This document shows positions 18,814 through 28,086 of a stretch of DNA of 64,000 nt, piece by piece. The translations under genes were made by a program, and so were the position numbers. Under the pieces are notes generated by a model. The model saw only the letters and a list, made by a program, of their open reading frames with translations, ran no database searches and was not told the origin of the DNA. The DNA comes from Paenibacillus sp. Root444D2. GTDB taxonomy: Bacteria > Bacillota > Bacilli > Paenibacillales > NBRC-103111. The first letter of the stretch is position 1. Each line of letters starts with the position of its first letter. The DNA is taken from contig NZ_LMEO01000045.1 in NCBI RefSeq assembly GCF_001426375.1, forward strand, positions 867,173-931,172. Reading direction: 5' to 3'.

Positions 18814-19704
18814 CTATCCTTTTACACCGCCAACCGTTAAGCCTTTGATAAAATATTTTTGCACGAATGGGTAGACAAAAATGATCGGCCCGATAGTCAC
18901 AATCGTAATGGCCATTTTAATTGATTCTGCCGGTACAGTTGAAGCCGCATACGTACTGCCAACACCTCCGGAAGAGATATACTGCATACTTGATAAGACC
19001 ATACGAAGCAAATACTGTACTGGATACAGCTTCTGATCATTAATTAACAAGAGCGGGAGCCACCAATCATTCCAGTATTGCAGCGCATAGAACAATCCAA
19101 CCGTCATGACCCCAGGCAAGGCTAGAGGGAATACGATCCGAAACAAAATGTTGACTTCGTTAGCTCCATCTATTCTTGCCGATTCCAACATCGCATCGTC
19201 AATCGTCGAGAAAAAGTTCCTCAGCAGAAACATGTTCCATGCGTTCACCGTATAGGGCAAAATGAGTCCCCAAATCGTATCGCCAAGATGCAAATATTTC
19301 GTTGTAACGATATACCATGGTACCAAGCCCCCATTGAAAAGAATCGTAAAGAAGACAATGAACGATAAGCTATTACGAAATTTCAATTCTTTTCTGGAAA
19401 GTGAATACGCAAGTAATCCCGTTATGACCATACTGAAAGCGGTGCCAATTACAGTTACAAAAATAGTCACCCAATACGCCTTACCTATCGAGGAGTGTCC
19501 CGAAAAAATATAAGCGTATGCCTTTAGGGAAAATACATGAGGAAGAATGCTGTAACCATTCAACTGCAAATATTTCTCATCCGTTATGGAACCCGAGAAC
19601 ATGATGAAAAAAGGAATGACGCAGAGCAAGGCCAGCAATGATAGAAACACATAAGCTGAGTACGTCACGATTTTATCTTGCACATAGTTATTTTTCATGC
19701 ACAA
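18814..19704 (-). CDS. Carbohydrate ABC permease, LplC/YtcP type (set 2)
   Basis: 296 residues, six predicted membrane spans, EAA loop ESARIDGANEVNILFRIVFP and the conserved end KYFIKGLTVGGVKG. It follows the LplB gene by 14 bp. Works with the neighbouring permease as the membrane channel for the set 2 ligand. Confidence 0.92.
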   Translation of the reverse strand: MCMKNNYVQDKIVTYSAYVFLSLLALLCVIPFFIMFSGSITDEKYLQLNGYSILPHVFSLKAYAYIFSGHSSIGKAYWVTIFVTVIGTAFSMVITGLLAYSLSRKELKFRNSLSFIVFFTILFNGGLVPWYIVTTKYLHLGDTIWGLILPYTVNAWNMFLLRNFFSTIDDAMLESARIDGANEVNILFRIVFPLALPGVMTVGLFYALQYWNDWWLPLLLINDQKLYPVQYLLRMVLSSMQYISSGGVGSTYAASTVPAESIKMAITIVTIGPIIFVYPFVQKYFIKGLTVGGVKG

Positions 19705-19718
19705 TCTCCTAAACGTAG

Positions 19719-20666
19719 TTAGAATAGTGAGCCTTCGCTTTTGTACTTTTTGACGAGCGCATTGAATCCTAGCACCAAGATAAACCCTACCACGGACTGA
19801 TATAACCCCGCCGCAGATGACATACCTGCATCCCCAATGGTTCGTAAGGATCGATAGACGAACGTATCAATGACATCCGTTGTGGCGTACAGACTCGCAT
19901 TATCGCCAACGAGCGCATAGATCATGCCGAAATCCCCGTAAAAGATCCTCCCGACTGACAACAGCACCATAATGGTTATTGTCGGTGAAATAACGGGCAG
20001 CGTAATATACCGAATTTGTTGTAATTTCGTAGCGCCATCTAAGGCTGCGGATTCAAAATACTCCGTGTTCACGCCCGTTATCGCGGCAATGTAGATCACA
20101 GTTAGAAAACCTGCATACTTCCAGATTGAAAATAACACGAGAATACCCGGCCACAAATCCGCCCGTTGTCCCCAGGCAACCTCTGGGATATGGAGAAACG
20201 CAAGAATGCTATTGAGCAGACCACCTTCAGATGCAAACAAATTATAGGCAAATACACTTACGACGATCCATGAGATGAAATATGGCAAAAAGATAAATGA
20301 CTGCGTCACCTTTTTAAAAACCTTCGAACCGACTTCATTGAGAAATAGAGCTGTGACGATGGCGATTGCTTGTTGAAAGAAGATAAACATCGCATTCAAG
20401 AACACGGTGTTCCATGTAACTCGTAGCACTTTATCGCTGCTGAATAGGAATTTAAAATTATCAAACCCCACCCATTTGCTACCCATGATGCCCAAATTTA
20501 CTTTGTAATCTTTAAATGCGACGATAATGCCGGCCATAGGCAGATAAGCAAATAAAAGAAAATATAGTAACCCAGGCAGCATAAACAGATATAGGGCTTT
20601 GTTTTTTGAAATATCCAGCAGTACATCAAATACGATGAATTTTCTTTTTCTGATTTGGCTCTCCAC
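19719..20666 (-). CDS. Carbohydrate ABC permease, LplB type (set 2)
   Basis: 315 residues, six predicted membrane spans, family motif FLPYFISWIVV and EAA loop ESAALDGATKLQQIRYITLP. The start is a GTG at 20666 preceded by GGAGAAAG. It opens the set 2 operon (LplB, LplC, binding protein, GH38), which lies just downstream of a large sensor-regulator gene with a terminator between them. Confidence 0.92.
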   Translation of the reverse strand: MESQIRKRKFIVFDVLLDISKNKALYLFMLPGLLYFLLFAYLPMAGIIVAFKDYKVNLGIMGSKWVGFDNFKFLFSSDKVLRVTWNTVFLNAMFIFFQQAIAIVTALFLNEVGSKVFKKVTQSFIFLPYFISWIVVSVFAYNLFASEGGLLNSILAFLHIPEVAWGQRADLWPGILVLFSIWKYAGFLTVIYIAAITGVNTEYFESAALDGATKLQQIRYITLPVISPTITIMVLLSVGRIFYGDFGMIYALVGDNASLYATTDVIDTFVYRSLRTIGDAGMSSAAGLYQSVVGFILVLGFNALVKKYKSEGSLF

Positions 20667-20823
20667 CTTTCTCCGGCCTCTTGTGGCTTGGCTGTTTACA
20701 CCGTTAGTCTATAAGCGTTTGAGCAAATGTAAAAGTTAAAAGAATATACATGGTTTATATTTGCATACTTCTACGCCAATAAATTAAATACCACGGTTAC
20801 AAAACCATACTTGTTCTAACGAA

Positions 20824-20858
20824 AAGGCCACTCCTTGATGAGAAAAGGACGTGGCCTT
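20824..20858 (-). terminator. Terminator after the AraC sensor-regulator gene
   Basis: Long stem (AAGGCCAC.../GTGGCCTT extended by CTCCTT-type pairs) followed on the minus strand by TTTTCGTT, 22 bp after the stop at 20881. Confidence 0.8.
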
Positions 20859-20880
20859 GAAATTTCTAATTTCATGGCTA

Positions 20881-23079
20881 TCAGATTTTCAGTTTATTTC
20901 TATATTCGCTCGGAGACATTCCGGTATGTTTTTTAAATAATGTGACGAAATAGGACGGGTTGTTAAAACCAACTTTAACGCCAACTTCTTTAATGGTGAT
21001 TTGATCTTGTTCCAAATAAACCTTTGACTTATTTAATCTTAATTCCGTGATGTATTCCGAGAATGATTGGTTAAATAGCTCTTTAAAAAGCCGACCGAAA
21101 TACATCGGATTATAGTCAAATCGATTGGCAACCATTTCAACAGATAACTCCGTATTGGCGTAGCAGCCTTCAATGAAATCTCGGATTCGCCCAAGGAGGT
21201 CAGAATTGAGATGCTTTCTTTTCTCCTTAATTCGTTGCATTTCATGAAGAATATAATAAGCGAACCAGAGCTTCATCTGCTCTAAAGTCTCCAATCGCCT
21301 TAATTTGCTAACCGCATTATTAAAGTTCGTTAGAATGTCATCTTTCACATACTGAATGGAAAGCTCAGTCGTAATAAACACAGTAAGCAAAAGATGATTG
21401 ACCGATAGCTTTATTAATTCGAAATGGCACTCTTTTAAAGCATTAAAAATATCATCCAGTGCTCCCCTAATAGGCTCCTCTTTGCCTAGCTTGATTGCAT
21501 CCAAAAGTGTTTTTAAATGTTGATGCGGATAATCAAACTCATGTTTCAAATTTGCAAAGACGGTTTCATACGTTAGCATGCTGCCTAAGCCGTACACCAT
21601 TCTATAATGCGCTACTTCCAAAGCAGCTTGAAACGAAGCATGATAATTCGCTGTATCATTTACGTACGTCCCCCATCCTGCGGTGACAGTAGTATCCATA
21701 GATTGCTTGAACTGGTCTTGCAGCCTTGTTACTTTATCCAATAGAAGTTGATTATTCATGAAAGCGTTGTCATTATTGATCAATAAAACGATATCTTTAT
21801 TGATTTCAAGGGATTCATAGGCATGGTTAGGGTGCATGTGCTCGTATATCATATTCTGCAGGCTCAGCCTCATTTGTTTATGTACTTCTTCTGCAACCTC
21901 TTCTACTTCCAAAGACGCTACATCAAAATGCTCATCAATTCGAAGGATCAGGATGCTCGTACCCTCTTGCAAATCAACACGCAAAGGAAACTCCAGTTCA
22001 CTGGAAGCCCGCGGCTCCCTCACTCCGTAGAGGATCTCTTTTAAATAATCGACCTTCAGATTGTTCTTTGATCTCTCTTTCATTAACTCCAAAGTCTCAA
22101 CAAGTCCACGTAATGGCGATGAAAGCTTCCCGCTCACGAACAATGAGGCTATCCCGCTAAAAGCAAATAAAATGAAGCTGATCCAGATCACAGTGTTTCT
22201 AAGTTTACTGATACTGACAACAGCTGCTTGATACGGTACAACATGAAGAAAATGCCACCCCAATTTATTAGAAAAACTATGTGTTACTAACACTTTTTCA
22301 CCACTTAAGCTAGTGTCAACGAAACTGTTAGTACCCGACTCGGTCAGAATCTTTTTGATAGAGCCTAGAGTGGAGTAGTCCTTCAAAAATTCGCCACCCG
22401 TCGGATCCGAAATCACTTTGCCGCTTGAATCTACAATTAGAATGTTACCTTGATCTACCCTTTCGTCTGGATTAATGCCATTTCGAACCGCTTCCTCCTT
22501 CACATTTACAATGAGCGCATTGAGAACGGCATTGGTTGATTTATCCCGATTGTAATAAAAAATAGAATACACATTTTCTTCTGGATTTTTGCCCGAAATC
22601 AGCTTTAATTTTCGTGGTATCAGCCGGATTTTTGTTTTGGGATCGGAATTTCGCAATAACTCGATAGCTTCGTTATCTATATTCGGGTAGTCGCTCGTTA
22701 AAAATGAGGCATTATTCCCATTGTAGATGCCAATCGAATAAATACTTTCATTGATGAAGATGATGTCATTCAGCTTTTTTAAAGAATTGTTTTCTACAAT
22801 AGGGTCACTCTCAGCGGTATTCATTTGTTGTATGATCGGATATTCGAATGATAATTGTGCGGAAACTTGCATGGCTTGGTTTACGAGATACTCTGTAGAA
22901 TTTTGGCCTTGCATCAGTGTCCGATAGGACAGCTCATTGATTTGACGAATGGCGCTGTTTGAAAAAATGTGAAATAACCAAATCGAAATAATCGCAATTG
23001 CAAGCGTTAACAAAAGAAGATACGCGAAAAAAAACTTGGTAAACATTGCTTTGACAGGAAACCTAGTTTGATCCACCAT
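20881..23079 (-). CDS. Membrane-anchored AraC-type regulator with extracellular sensor domain
   Basis: 732 residues: first span near residues 12-34, extracellular Cache-like domain (~35-295) and second span near 298-320, then a cytoplasmic linker without kinase motifs. A C-terminal AraC domain (about 630-732) shows both helix-turn-helix units (VEMVANRFDYNPMYFGRLFKE and IKEVGVKVGFNNPSYFVTLFKK). This one-component architecture is common in Paenibacillus next to LplABC importers, where sensing a ligand outside switches on the importer. It lies directly upstream of set 2 in the same direction, which fits that role. Confidence 0.92.
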   Translation of the reverse strand: MVDQTRFPVKAMFTKFFFAYLLLLTLAIAIISIWLFHIFSNSAIRQINELSYRTLMQGQNSTEYLVNQAMQVSAQLSFEYPIIQQMNTAESDPIVENNSLKKLNDIIFINESIYSIGIYNGNNASFLTSDYPNIDNEAIELLRNSDPKTKIRLIPRKLKLISGKNPEENVYSIFYYNRDKSTNAVLNALIVNVKEEAVRNGINPDERVDQGNILIVDSSGKVISDPTGGEFLKDYSTLGSIKKILTESGTNSFVDTSLSGEKVLVTHSFSNKLGWHFLHVVPYQAAVVSISKLRNTVIWISFILFAFSGIASLFVSGKLSSPLRGLVETLELMKERSKNNLKVDYLKEILYGVREPRASSELEFPLRVDLQEGTSILILRIDEHFDVASLEVEEVAEEVHKQMRLSLQNMIYEHMHPNHAYESLEINKDIVLLINNDNAFMNNQLLLDKVTRLQDQFKQSMDTTVTAGWGTYVNDTANYHASFQAALEVAHYRMVYGLGSMLTYETVFANLKHEFDYPHQHLKTLLDAIKLGKEEPIRGALDDIFNALKECHFELIKLSVNHLLLTVFITTELSIQYVKDDILTNFNNAVSKLRRLETLEQMKLWFAYYILHEMQRIKEKRKHLNSDLLGRIRDFIEGCYANTELSVEMVANRFDYNPMYFGRLFKELFNQSFSEYITELRLNKSKVYLEQDQITIKEVGVKVGFNNPSYFVTLFKKHTGMSPSEYRNKLKI

Positions 23080-23185
23080 GACACCCCGCCTTACATTCTT
23101 GATAATATTCTATCTCACTTCATTTTATATTCCGTCCATCTGGCTTTTACCATACGTTCACAGAAAAAATCCCTCTAACACAATG

Positions 23186-23223
23186 AAGCCGTTAAACTCT
23201 CGCTGTTGCAAAGTTAACGGCTT
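23186..23223 (-). terminator. Hairpin between the DeoR gene and the AraC gene
   Basis: Perfect 10-bp stem AAGCCGTTAA/TTAACGGCTT (23186-23195 with 23214-23223). The T run is better on the plus strand (CTTTT), but the site lies 22 bp after the DeoR stop and ends that transcript in position. Confidence 0.6.
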
Positions 23224-23244
23224 TTCAGTAGGGGATCAAATGAT

Positions 23245-24003
23245 TCAGATACTTGCCAAAATTTCCACAGATTGTTCCTTAAAGGCTTCGTCTAACTCTT
23301 GTTCAGGACATTGGTCCGTAATAACGCGGTCCGCTGCCTTTAGGCTTGCGAATGAGAATAAGTCCTGCCTGCCAAACTTTGAATGATCCATCACAATGTT
23401 TACTTCGGATGCCTGCTGGATAGCAAGTCGTTTGACCTCAGCTTCGTGCATATTGGAGTTGCTGAAGCCATGCTTCAAGGTCAAGCCTGTGGTACCGATA
23501 AACGCCCTGTTAAATGCCATTTTCACCAATGCTTCCGCAGCAACGGGACCTACTAAGGTTGAGGTTTGGCCCATCAGCATACCGCCAATAACAATCGTCG
23601 AAATCTGCTTTCCTTGCAGCTCAGCAGCAATATTGAGTGCATTGGTAACAACCGTGATATTCAGGTTGGCCTGTATAAACCTAGCCACCTGGAGCGTTGT
23701 TGATCCGCCATCAAGAAAGATAGACTCCCCAGGCTGAATCAGCTGCGCGGCTAGTTTACCAATCCTCATTTTTTCTTCAATGAAGACCCCGGACCGTTCG
23801 TGTAAGGTAATATCATTACCGACTAATATCGCTCCACCGAACGTTCGCCTAATGTGTCCCCATTGCTCCAGCTTCTCCATATCTCGGCGTAGGGTCATCT
23901 CTGTGACCTCGAACATTTCTTTTAATTCAGCCATTTTGACTTCACCGTCGATAGCCATGCGATCTAGAATTTGCTGCTGTCGTTGATTGATAGGGTTTTG
24001 CAT
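23245..24003 (-). CDS. DeoR-family sugar-operon regulator
   Basis: 252 residues: N-terminal winged helix-turn-helix (QRQQQILDRM, VTEMTLRRDMEKLEQWGHIRRTFGGA, the DeoR signature) and a C-terminal sugar-phosphate-binding domain of the ISOCOT type (DGGSTTLQVARFI, NALNIA, IGTTGLTLKHGFS). DeoR regulators usually repress a sugar operon and are released by a phosphorylated intermediate. It is the last gene of the aldolase-dehydrogenase-kinase-isomerase operon, which it most likely controls. Confidence 0.92.
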   Translation of the reverse strand: MQNPINQRQQQILDRMAIDGEVKMAELKEMFEVTEMTLRRDMEKLEQWGHIRRTFGGAILVGNDITLHERSGVFIEEKMRIGKLAAQLIQPGESIFLDGGSTTLQVARFIQANLNITVVTNALNIAAELQGKQISTIVIGGMLMGQTSTLVGPVAAEALVKMAFNRAFIGTTGLTLKHGFSNSNMHEAEVKRLAIQQASEVNIVMDHSKFGRQDLFSFASLKAADRVITDQCPEQELDEAFKEQSVEILASI

Positions 24004-24032
24004 TTTGAGTGCCTCCGTGTTAGTTGTCGATC

Positions 24033-24581
24033 CTACTGTTCATCTTCAATAAGCGGCATTCGCTCAATGCGCGGGTCGGTGAATACATCAAACTCATCTC
24101 GACTCGTGCTGGAAAATTCAGAAACAACTGCGCCTTCATCCCCTGCTTGAAACCAATGTTTAATGCCCGGCTCAATGGTATACTGATCACCTGGCAATAA
24201 TTCAATTTCGTGAAACACTGTATAGTAAGCCTCGCTTCCGGCAGGAATTACCGCTTTAAGGCCAGCAGCAGCTTCTCCCTCCACATATAGCCAAACGCTT
24301 CCTGAACGGCAGCGAAACGTTTCCATTTTGCCGGGATCATGACCTACTGGAGGATGCTTATGCTCTGGGCAAGTTTGCCTCGGGAACAGGACTAATTCCT
24401 TCGCGCAATAACGGTCTGTATTTACATAGGTAATCAATTCGAGGCCTTGTACCTCTATTTGATCGAGCCCGAATGCCGCTACCTCAATGCGCTGAATTTC
24501 CCCTTCTGACAATACAATCCCGCTCATCTTTAGTATGTGCGCTGTGCGCTCCTGCGCTTGACGAACTTGGCTTCTTTTCAT
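24033..24581 (-). CDS. Cupin sugar isomerase, D-lyxose/mannose isomerase family
   Basis: 182 residues, matching the small cupin-type D-lyxose ketol-isomerases. The metal site is visible as His74 and His76 (PEHKHPP), Glu87 (GKMETFR) and His142 (PGIKHWF). Characterised relatives interconvert aldoses and ketoses such as D-lyxose/D-xylulose and D-mannose/D-fructose. It lies 3 bp after the PfkB kinase gene and before DeoR, so isomerase, kinase and aldolase form a short pathway. A mannose-like substrate would link it to the two mannosidases upstream, but this is inference. Confidence 0.85.
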   Translation of the reverse strand: MKRSQVRQAQERTAHILKMSGIVLSEGEIQRIEVAAFGLDQIEVQGLELITYVNTDRYCAKELVLFPRQTCPEHKHPPVGHDPGKMETFRCRSGSVWLYVEGEAAAGLKAVIPAGSEAYYTVFHEIELLPGDQYTIEPGIKHWFQAGDEGAVVSEFSSTSRDEFDVFTDPRIERMPLIEDEQ

Positions 24582-24584
24582 GGC

Positions 24585-25808
24585 TTATCGGCTCCTCTTG
24601 AATTTTTTATGATGCGGCCCGATCCATACCTGATGCTCATTCAAAACCCAGTTAGGTAAATCTAACTTCATCTCACGCTTAGCCCAACCTTTATTCATAC
24701 GCTCCCAAACCTCTGAACCCGTTCGAATACCGCTTACGGCATCGGTATGCTCCACATTGAAAGCACCGACACCTACAGCGGTTTGCAGCGCATGCTCAAG
24801 ATTCATTCCCATCAAAAGACTATATAAAAAACCTGCAATCGTACAATCACCAGCTCCTGTTGTGCCAACAACATCAACTTGATAGCACGATGAAATGATT
24901 TCGTTATCCAGCCAATTCTCACGTAAATCTTCCGTAGGTGAACATCCTCCCATTGCTGAAAGACGTGCTTCCTCAGAGGTCGTACGCACATACAGACCGT
25001 GCTCACCCAGTTTCAATCCGACGATTGCGGCTCCCATTTCTAGCAGCTCTTCCGCTATCTGAGAAAGAAAGTCTCCTGTAGCAAATGAAATCAAATTTCC
25101 CGAGTCTGATTCTCTCATCCACGCTTCATACTGATCCCGATGAAGCATATAAACAATCTCTTCAAAGCTAGGCAGAAACACATCAACATAGGGTAGGGCA
25201 TATGTTAAAATAGCACGCCAATCCGCGCTGCCTGCATCTGATGCAGGGTCCGGCTTCGCCAAATCAAGGGATACGGTCAAGCCTGCAGTCTTGACCTTCT
25301 TAAGCAATAACGCCAGCTCTTCACCATTATTCCTATACATACCTCGCATTAATGGCGGATATCCAAAATGGAATAAACGAGCTTCTTGAAGCTGCTCGTC
25401 GCGCAGATCAGCGGCTGAATACGTATCGTTGGCTCCAGTCGAATGCAGAAAAATTCGATCGGTCCGCGGCGGACTAATGACAATCGAATAAGAGCTGTTT
25501 TCACCTGGAGCAACGATCATGCCGTCTACTAAGGTTGGATTGTGCTCGCCAAGAATAGATAGTATAGCTTCGCCAAATAAATCATTACCCACTTTCCCCA
25601 TTAGACGAACATTGCTTCCGAGCCGATGAAGCGCTATTCCTGTATTGGAAACAGCTCCTCCAGTTGAAATAACCGCCTTTCCAACATCAACAAGCTTTCC
25701 GGGTACGAATAGCTCATCCAGCCCTATTTGCCCGCCACGAATCGTTGGGATAATATCCAAACAAATATGTCCGGCTACAATCACTTCCGCTTGACTCTGC
25801 CTGGGCAA
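24585..25808 (-). CDS. PfkB/ribokinase-family carbohydrate kinase
   Basis: 407 residues, longer than the usual 300-330. It has the N-terminal GG motif (STGGAVSNTG) and the C-terminal signature VVGTTGAGDCTIAGFL, with the catalytic Asp in GAGD. The extra length is spread between residues 225 and 320. It phosphorylates a sugar or ketose with ATP. It starts 2 bp after the dehydrogenase gene and lies 3 bp before the isomerase gene, so translation is coupled. The substrate is probably the ketose made by the adjacent isomerase or a keto-sugar made by the dehydrogenase. Confidence 0.9.
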   Translation of the reverse strand: MPRQSQAEVIVAGHICLDIIPTIRGGQIGLDELFVPGKLVDVGKAVISTGGAVSNTGIALHRLGSNVRLMGKVGNDLFGEAILSILGEHNPTLVDGMIVAPGENSSYSIVISPPRTDRIFLHSTGANDTYSAADLRDEQLQEARLFHFGYPPLMRGMYRNNGEELALLLKKVKTAGLTVSLDLAKPDPASDAGSADWRAILTYALPYVDVFLPSFEEIVYMLHRDQYEAWMRESDSGNLISFATGDFLSQIAEELLEMGAAIVGLKLGEHGLYVRTTSEEARLSAMGGCSPTEDLRENWLDNEIISSCYQVDVVGTTGAGDCTIAGFLYSLLMGMNLEHALQTAVGVGAFNVEHTDAVSGIRTGSEVWERMNKGWAKREMKLDLPNWVLNEHQVWIGPHHKKFKRSR

Positions 25809-25810
25809 GT

Positions 25811-26968
25811 TTAGTTCCTCCAGTCAATGGGTATCGTTTGGCCCGTTCGATTCGATGCCAATGCCGCGGTAAAGAGGATATGGCTATTACCCGCTTCTTC
25901 AGGCGTAGCACAGTGAAAGGGCTGCCGTTCAACTTTATTGTGAACCAGCTCATCGCAGAATGCTGCCCACATTTGGAGAATAGAATCGGAGAAGCCGAAT
26001 TCGAAAATACCGCCAGTAATCGTAGCATAGGCTGATTTATAAGGCGTATCCGCCACATGCCAAGCTTGAACCCCGCCTGGCTTGTAGGGTAAGGAGGCCA
26101 CCTGCTTCGGATTTTTCGTCGTGAATTCGGCAGAAAATTCCGTTCCCGTTATACGGATAAACCAAGTATTGGCATGGCCTGGAGCAATACGTTTCATAGA
26201 GAGTACCATTGGGAACTGCTGGCTCTCCGTCTGAACATCACAGGCAAGAATGGCATTATCCCAAGTCTCACATGGCACCATATTTCCGTTGCCGTCAGGC
26301 CGGGTTGGCACAATTTTGGATAAGAGCGCTCGCACAGATTGCGGCTTCCAACCAAACCGCATTGGCAGATGCAAGACATGCATGCCTAAATCTCCCATAC
26401 ACCCATATTCGCCATTCGTTGCGATTTGCCTTTTCCAATTAATCGTTTTGGTTGGGTCCAAATCGCTGGAATGCCAAAAGCCTGCTTCAACCTCAATAAT
26501 TTTCCCGAATTTATTTTCTTGCACCCACGCCACAATTTGTTGCGCCCCTGGGAAAAATGGAAACTCGGAGGAGCATCTAACCATCACATGGGGATTTTCT
26601 TGAATGGCTATCTGAATAAGCTTATTCGCCTCTTGATCAATACCGAATGGCTTTTCCCCTAACAGATGCTTGCCAGCCTTGATAATATCTATATAAATTT
26701 GAGCATGTAGATTGTGCGGAACGGCGCAGTAAATCGCATCCACATTCGGATTAGCAAGCAATTCTTTATAGTCCGTATATGCAGTTTCCACGCTGGGGAC
26801 ATGCTCTTGAAACCATTGAGTAGTGGAAGCGTTTGCATCACATACAGCTATAATGCTTGGAGCAAAATCGACCTGTGTCAAATGACACCAACGGGCAACC
26901 GCGCTGGCAAATTCCTTGCCCATAAGCCCGCAGCCAATAACACCAAAACGGATAATAGTTTTAGTCAT
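25811..26968 (-). CDS. Gfo/Idh/MocA-family oxidoreductase
   Basis: 385 residues. Rossmann motif GVIGCGLMGKEFA near residues 9-21, catalytic GEKPFG motif near residue 100, and the substrate-domain GDLGMHVLHLP. NAD(P)-dependent oxidation of a sugar or cyclitol carbon is the usual activity. Second gene of the sugar operon, 29 bp after the aldolase gene. In comparable operons such a dehydrogenase turns a sugar or polyol into a keto form before isomerisation and phosphorylation. Confidence 0.9.
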   Translation of the reverse strand: MTKTIIRFGVIGCGLMGKEFASAVARWCHLTQVDFAPSIIAVCDANASTTQWFQEHVPSVETAYTDYKELLANPNVDAIYCAVPHNLHAQIYIDIIKAGKHLLGEKPFGIDQEANKLIQIAIQENPHVMVRCSSEFPFFPGAQQIVAWVQENKFGKIIEVEAGFWHSSDLDPTKTINWKRQIATNGEYGCMGDLGMHVLHLPMRFGWKPQSVRALLSKIVPTRPDGNGNMVPCETWDNAILACDVQTESQQFPMVLSMKRIAPGHANTWFIRITGTEFSAEFTTKNPKQVASLPYKPGGVQAWHVADTPYKSAYATITGGIFEFGFSDSILQMWAAFCDELVHNKVERQPFHCATPEEAGNSHILFTAALASNRTGQTIPIDWRN

Positions 26969-26997
26969 ACATGCATACTCCTTTTGTATGATTTGTC

Positions 26998-27837
26998 TTA
27001 AATGGATAATTGTGCAAGTGCTTGCTCTGCTGTAGCTCCATGATGAACAATGGACATTAACGCCTTGGTCATTCCTGCAGGATTCGGATGTTGAATGACA
27101 TTTCGACCATATACGATTCCGGAAGCGCCTTGCCTCATCAATTCAACCGTACGCGTCATGATTTCTTCATCACTTGCTCGGCCTCCCCCGCGTACAAGCA
27201 CAGGAATACCGGAAGCAATCTCAATGACTCGGGCATATTCCTCTACGTGATCGCATGGATCTGCTTTTATGACATCTGCCCCCAACTCAACCGCCTGCCT
27301 AACCAGAGGGAGAATCTTATTGATATCCCCGTCTACCATATAACCACCTTTAGCTTCGTTAGCCAACATGACGAGGGGCTCAACCATTAAGGGCATTGCA
27401 TACTTCTCACATTCCGTTTTGAGGCGGGAAATGTTCTGTATACATTGATAATGAAGCTCTGGCTGATTAGGCAATAGGAGTAAATTGACACAAACGGATA
27501 CCGCATCCATACGAACTGCTTGCTCGATTGCTTGATGAATGAGTTCACTGAATACAAAACGAGGAAGAACATTTCCATAGATGTTAGCTGCGTCAGTACG
27601 AAGAACAAGCCCCGGTTTCTGACCACCAGGAATCGATTGGAGATGTCTGGCTTGACCGATGCTGAGTTGAATGCAGTTCGGACCTGCTTCCACAATCGTT
27701 TCAATCGCTTGCTTCATGTTTTCAATGCCGGATAAGAAACTTACTTCATTAAAAAAGCCATGATCAATAGCAACATCAAAGCATTTCCCCTGCTTGCTGA
27801 ACATCCGGTTAAGTCTAGGTTTTAGTGACATTGTCAT
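26998..27837 (-). CDS. Class I aldolase of the DeoC/LacD/FbaB-LsrF superfamily
   Basis: 279 residues forming a TIM barrel with DVAIDHG near residues 21-27 and Lys191 in GADVIKADPCD as the expected Schiff-base lysine, followed by the phosphate-binding glycines PVLVRGGGRAS and SGIVYGRNV. The family cleaves ketose phosphates (FbaB, LsrF, sulfofructose-phosphate aldolase) or joins small carbon units. It is the first gene behind a good promoter and probably performs the final cleavage to triose phosphate. Exact substrate not readable. Confidence 0.87.
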   Translation of the reverse strand: MTMSLKPRLNRMFSKQGKCFDVAIDHGFFNEVSFLSGIENMKQAIETIVEAGPNCIQLSIGQARHLQSIPGGQKPGLVLRTDAANIYGNVLPRFVFSELIHQAIEQAVRMDAVSVCVNLLLLPNQPELHYQCIQNISRLKTECEKYAMPLMVEPLVMLANEAKGGYMVDGDINKILPLVRQAVELGADVIKADPCDHVEEYARVIEIASGIPVLVRGGGRASDEEIMTRTVELMRQGASGIVYGRNVIQHPNPAGMTKALMSIVHHGATAEQALAQLSI

Positions 27838-27862
27838 GATTCACCTCACTCGTTTTAATGTT

Positions 27863-27891
27863 ATTTTATAACGCAAATTGTTTGTTTACAA
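27863..27891 (-). promoter_or_regulatory. Promoter of the aldolase-kinase-isomerase operon
   Basis: On the minus strand TTGTAA (27886-27891) and TAAAAT (27863-27868) are separated by exactly 17 bp, 26 bp before the aldolase start. The repeated ACAAACAA between the boxes could be part of a DeoR operator. Confidence 0.6.
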
Positions 27892-28049
27892 CATCTATTT
27901 TTCTTTTCAAACACAAGCCTTTGCCCGGGTATTGATTGATTATTTATGAATGCGTTATTCTTTAAGTCAATGTGCATATTTTTTGGAGTTCCTTTAAGTT
28001 CGAATACAGTAATCGCATAGTTTAATAAAACAAAAATAAACAAAAATAA

Positions 28050-28075
28050 ACCGGCACTCCTAACGGAGTCCCGGT
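28050..28075 (-). terminator. Terminator after the broken ABC ATPase gene
   Basis: 11-bp stem with one mismatch around a TAAC loop (28050-28060 with 28065-28075), followed on the minus strand by TTTATTTTTG, just after the stop at 28087. Confidence 0.8.
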
Positions 28076-28086
28076 CCTTATTCAAC

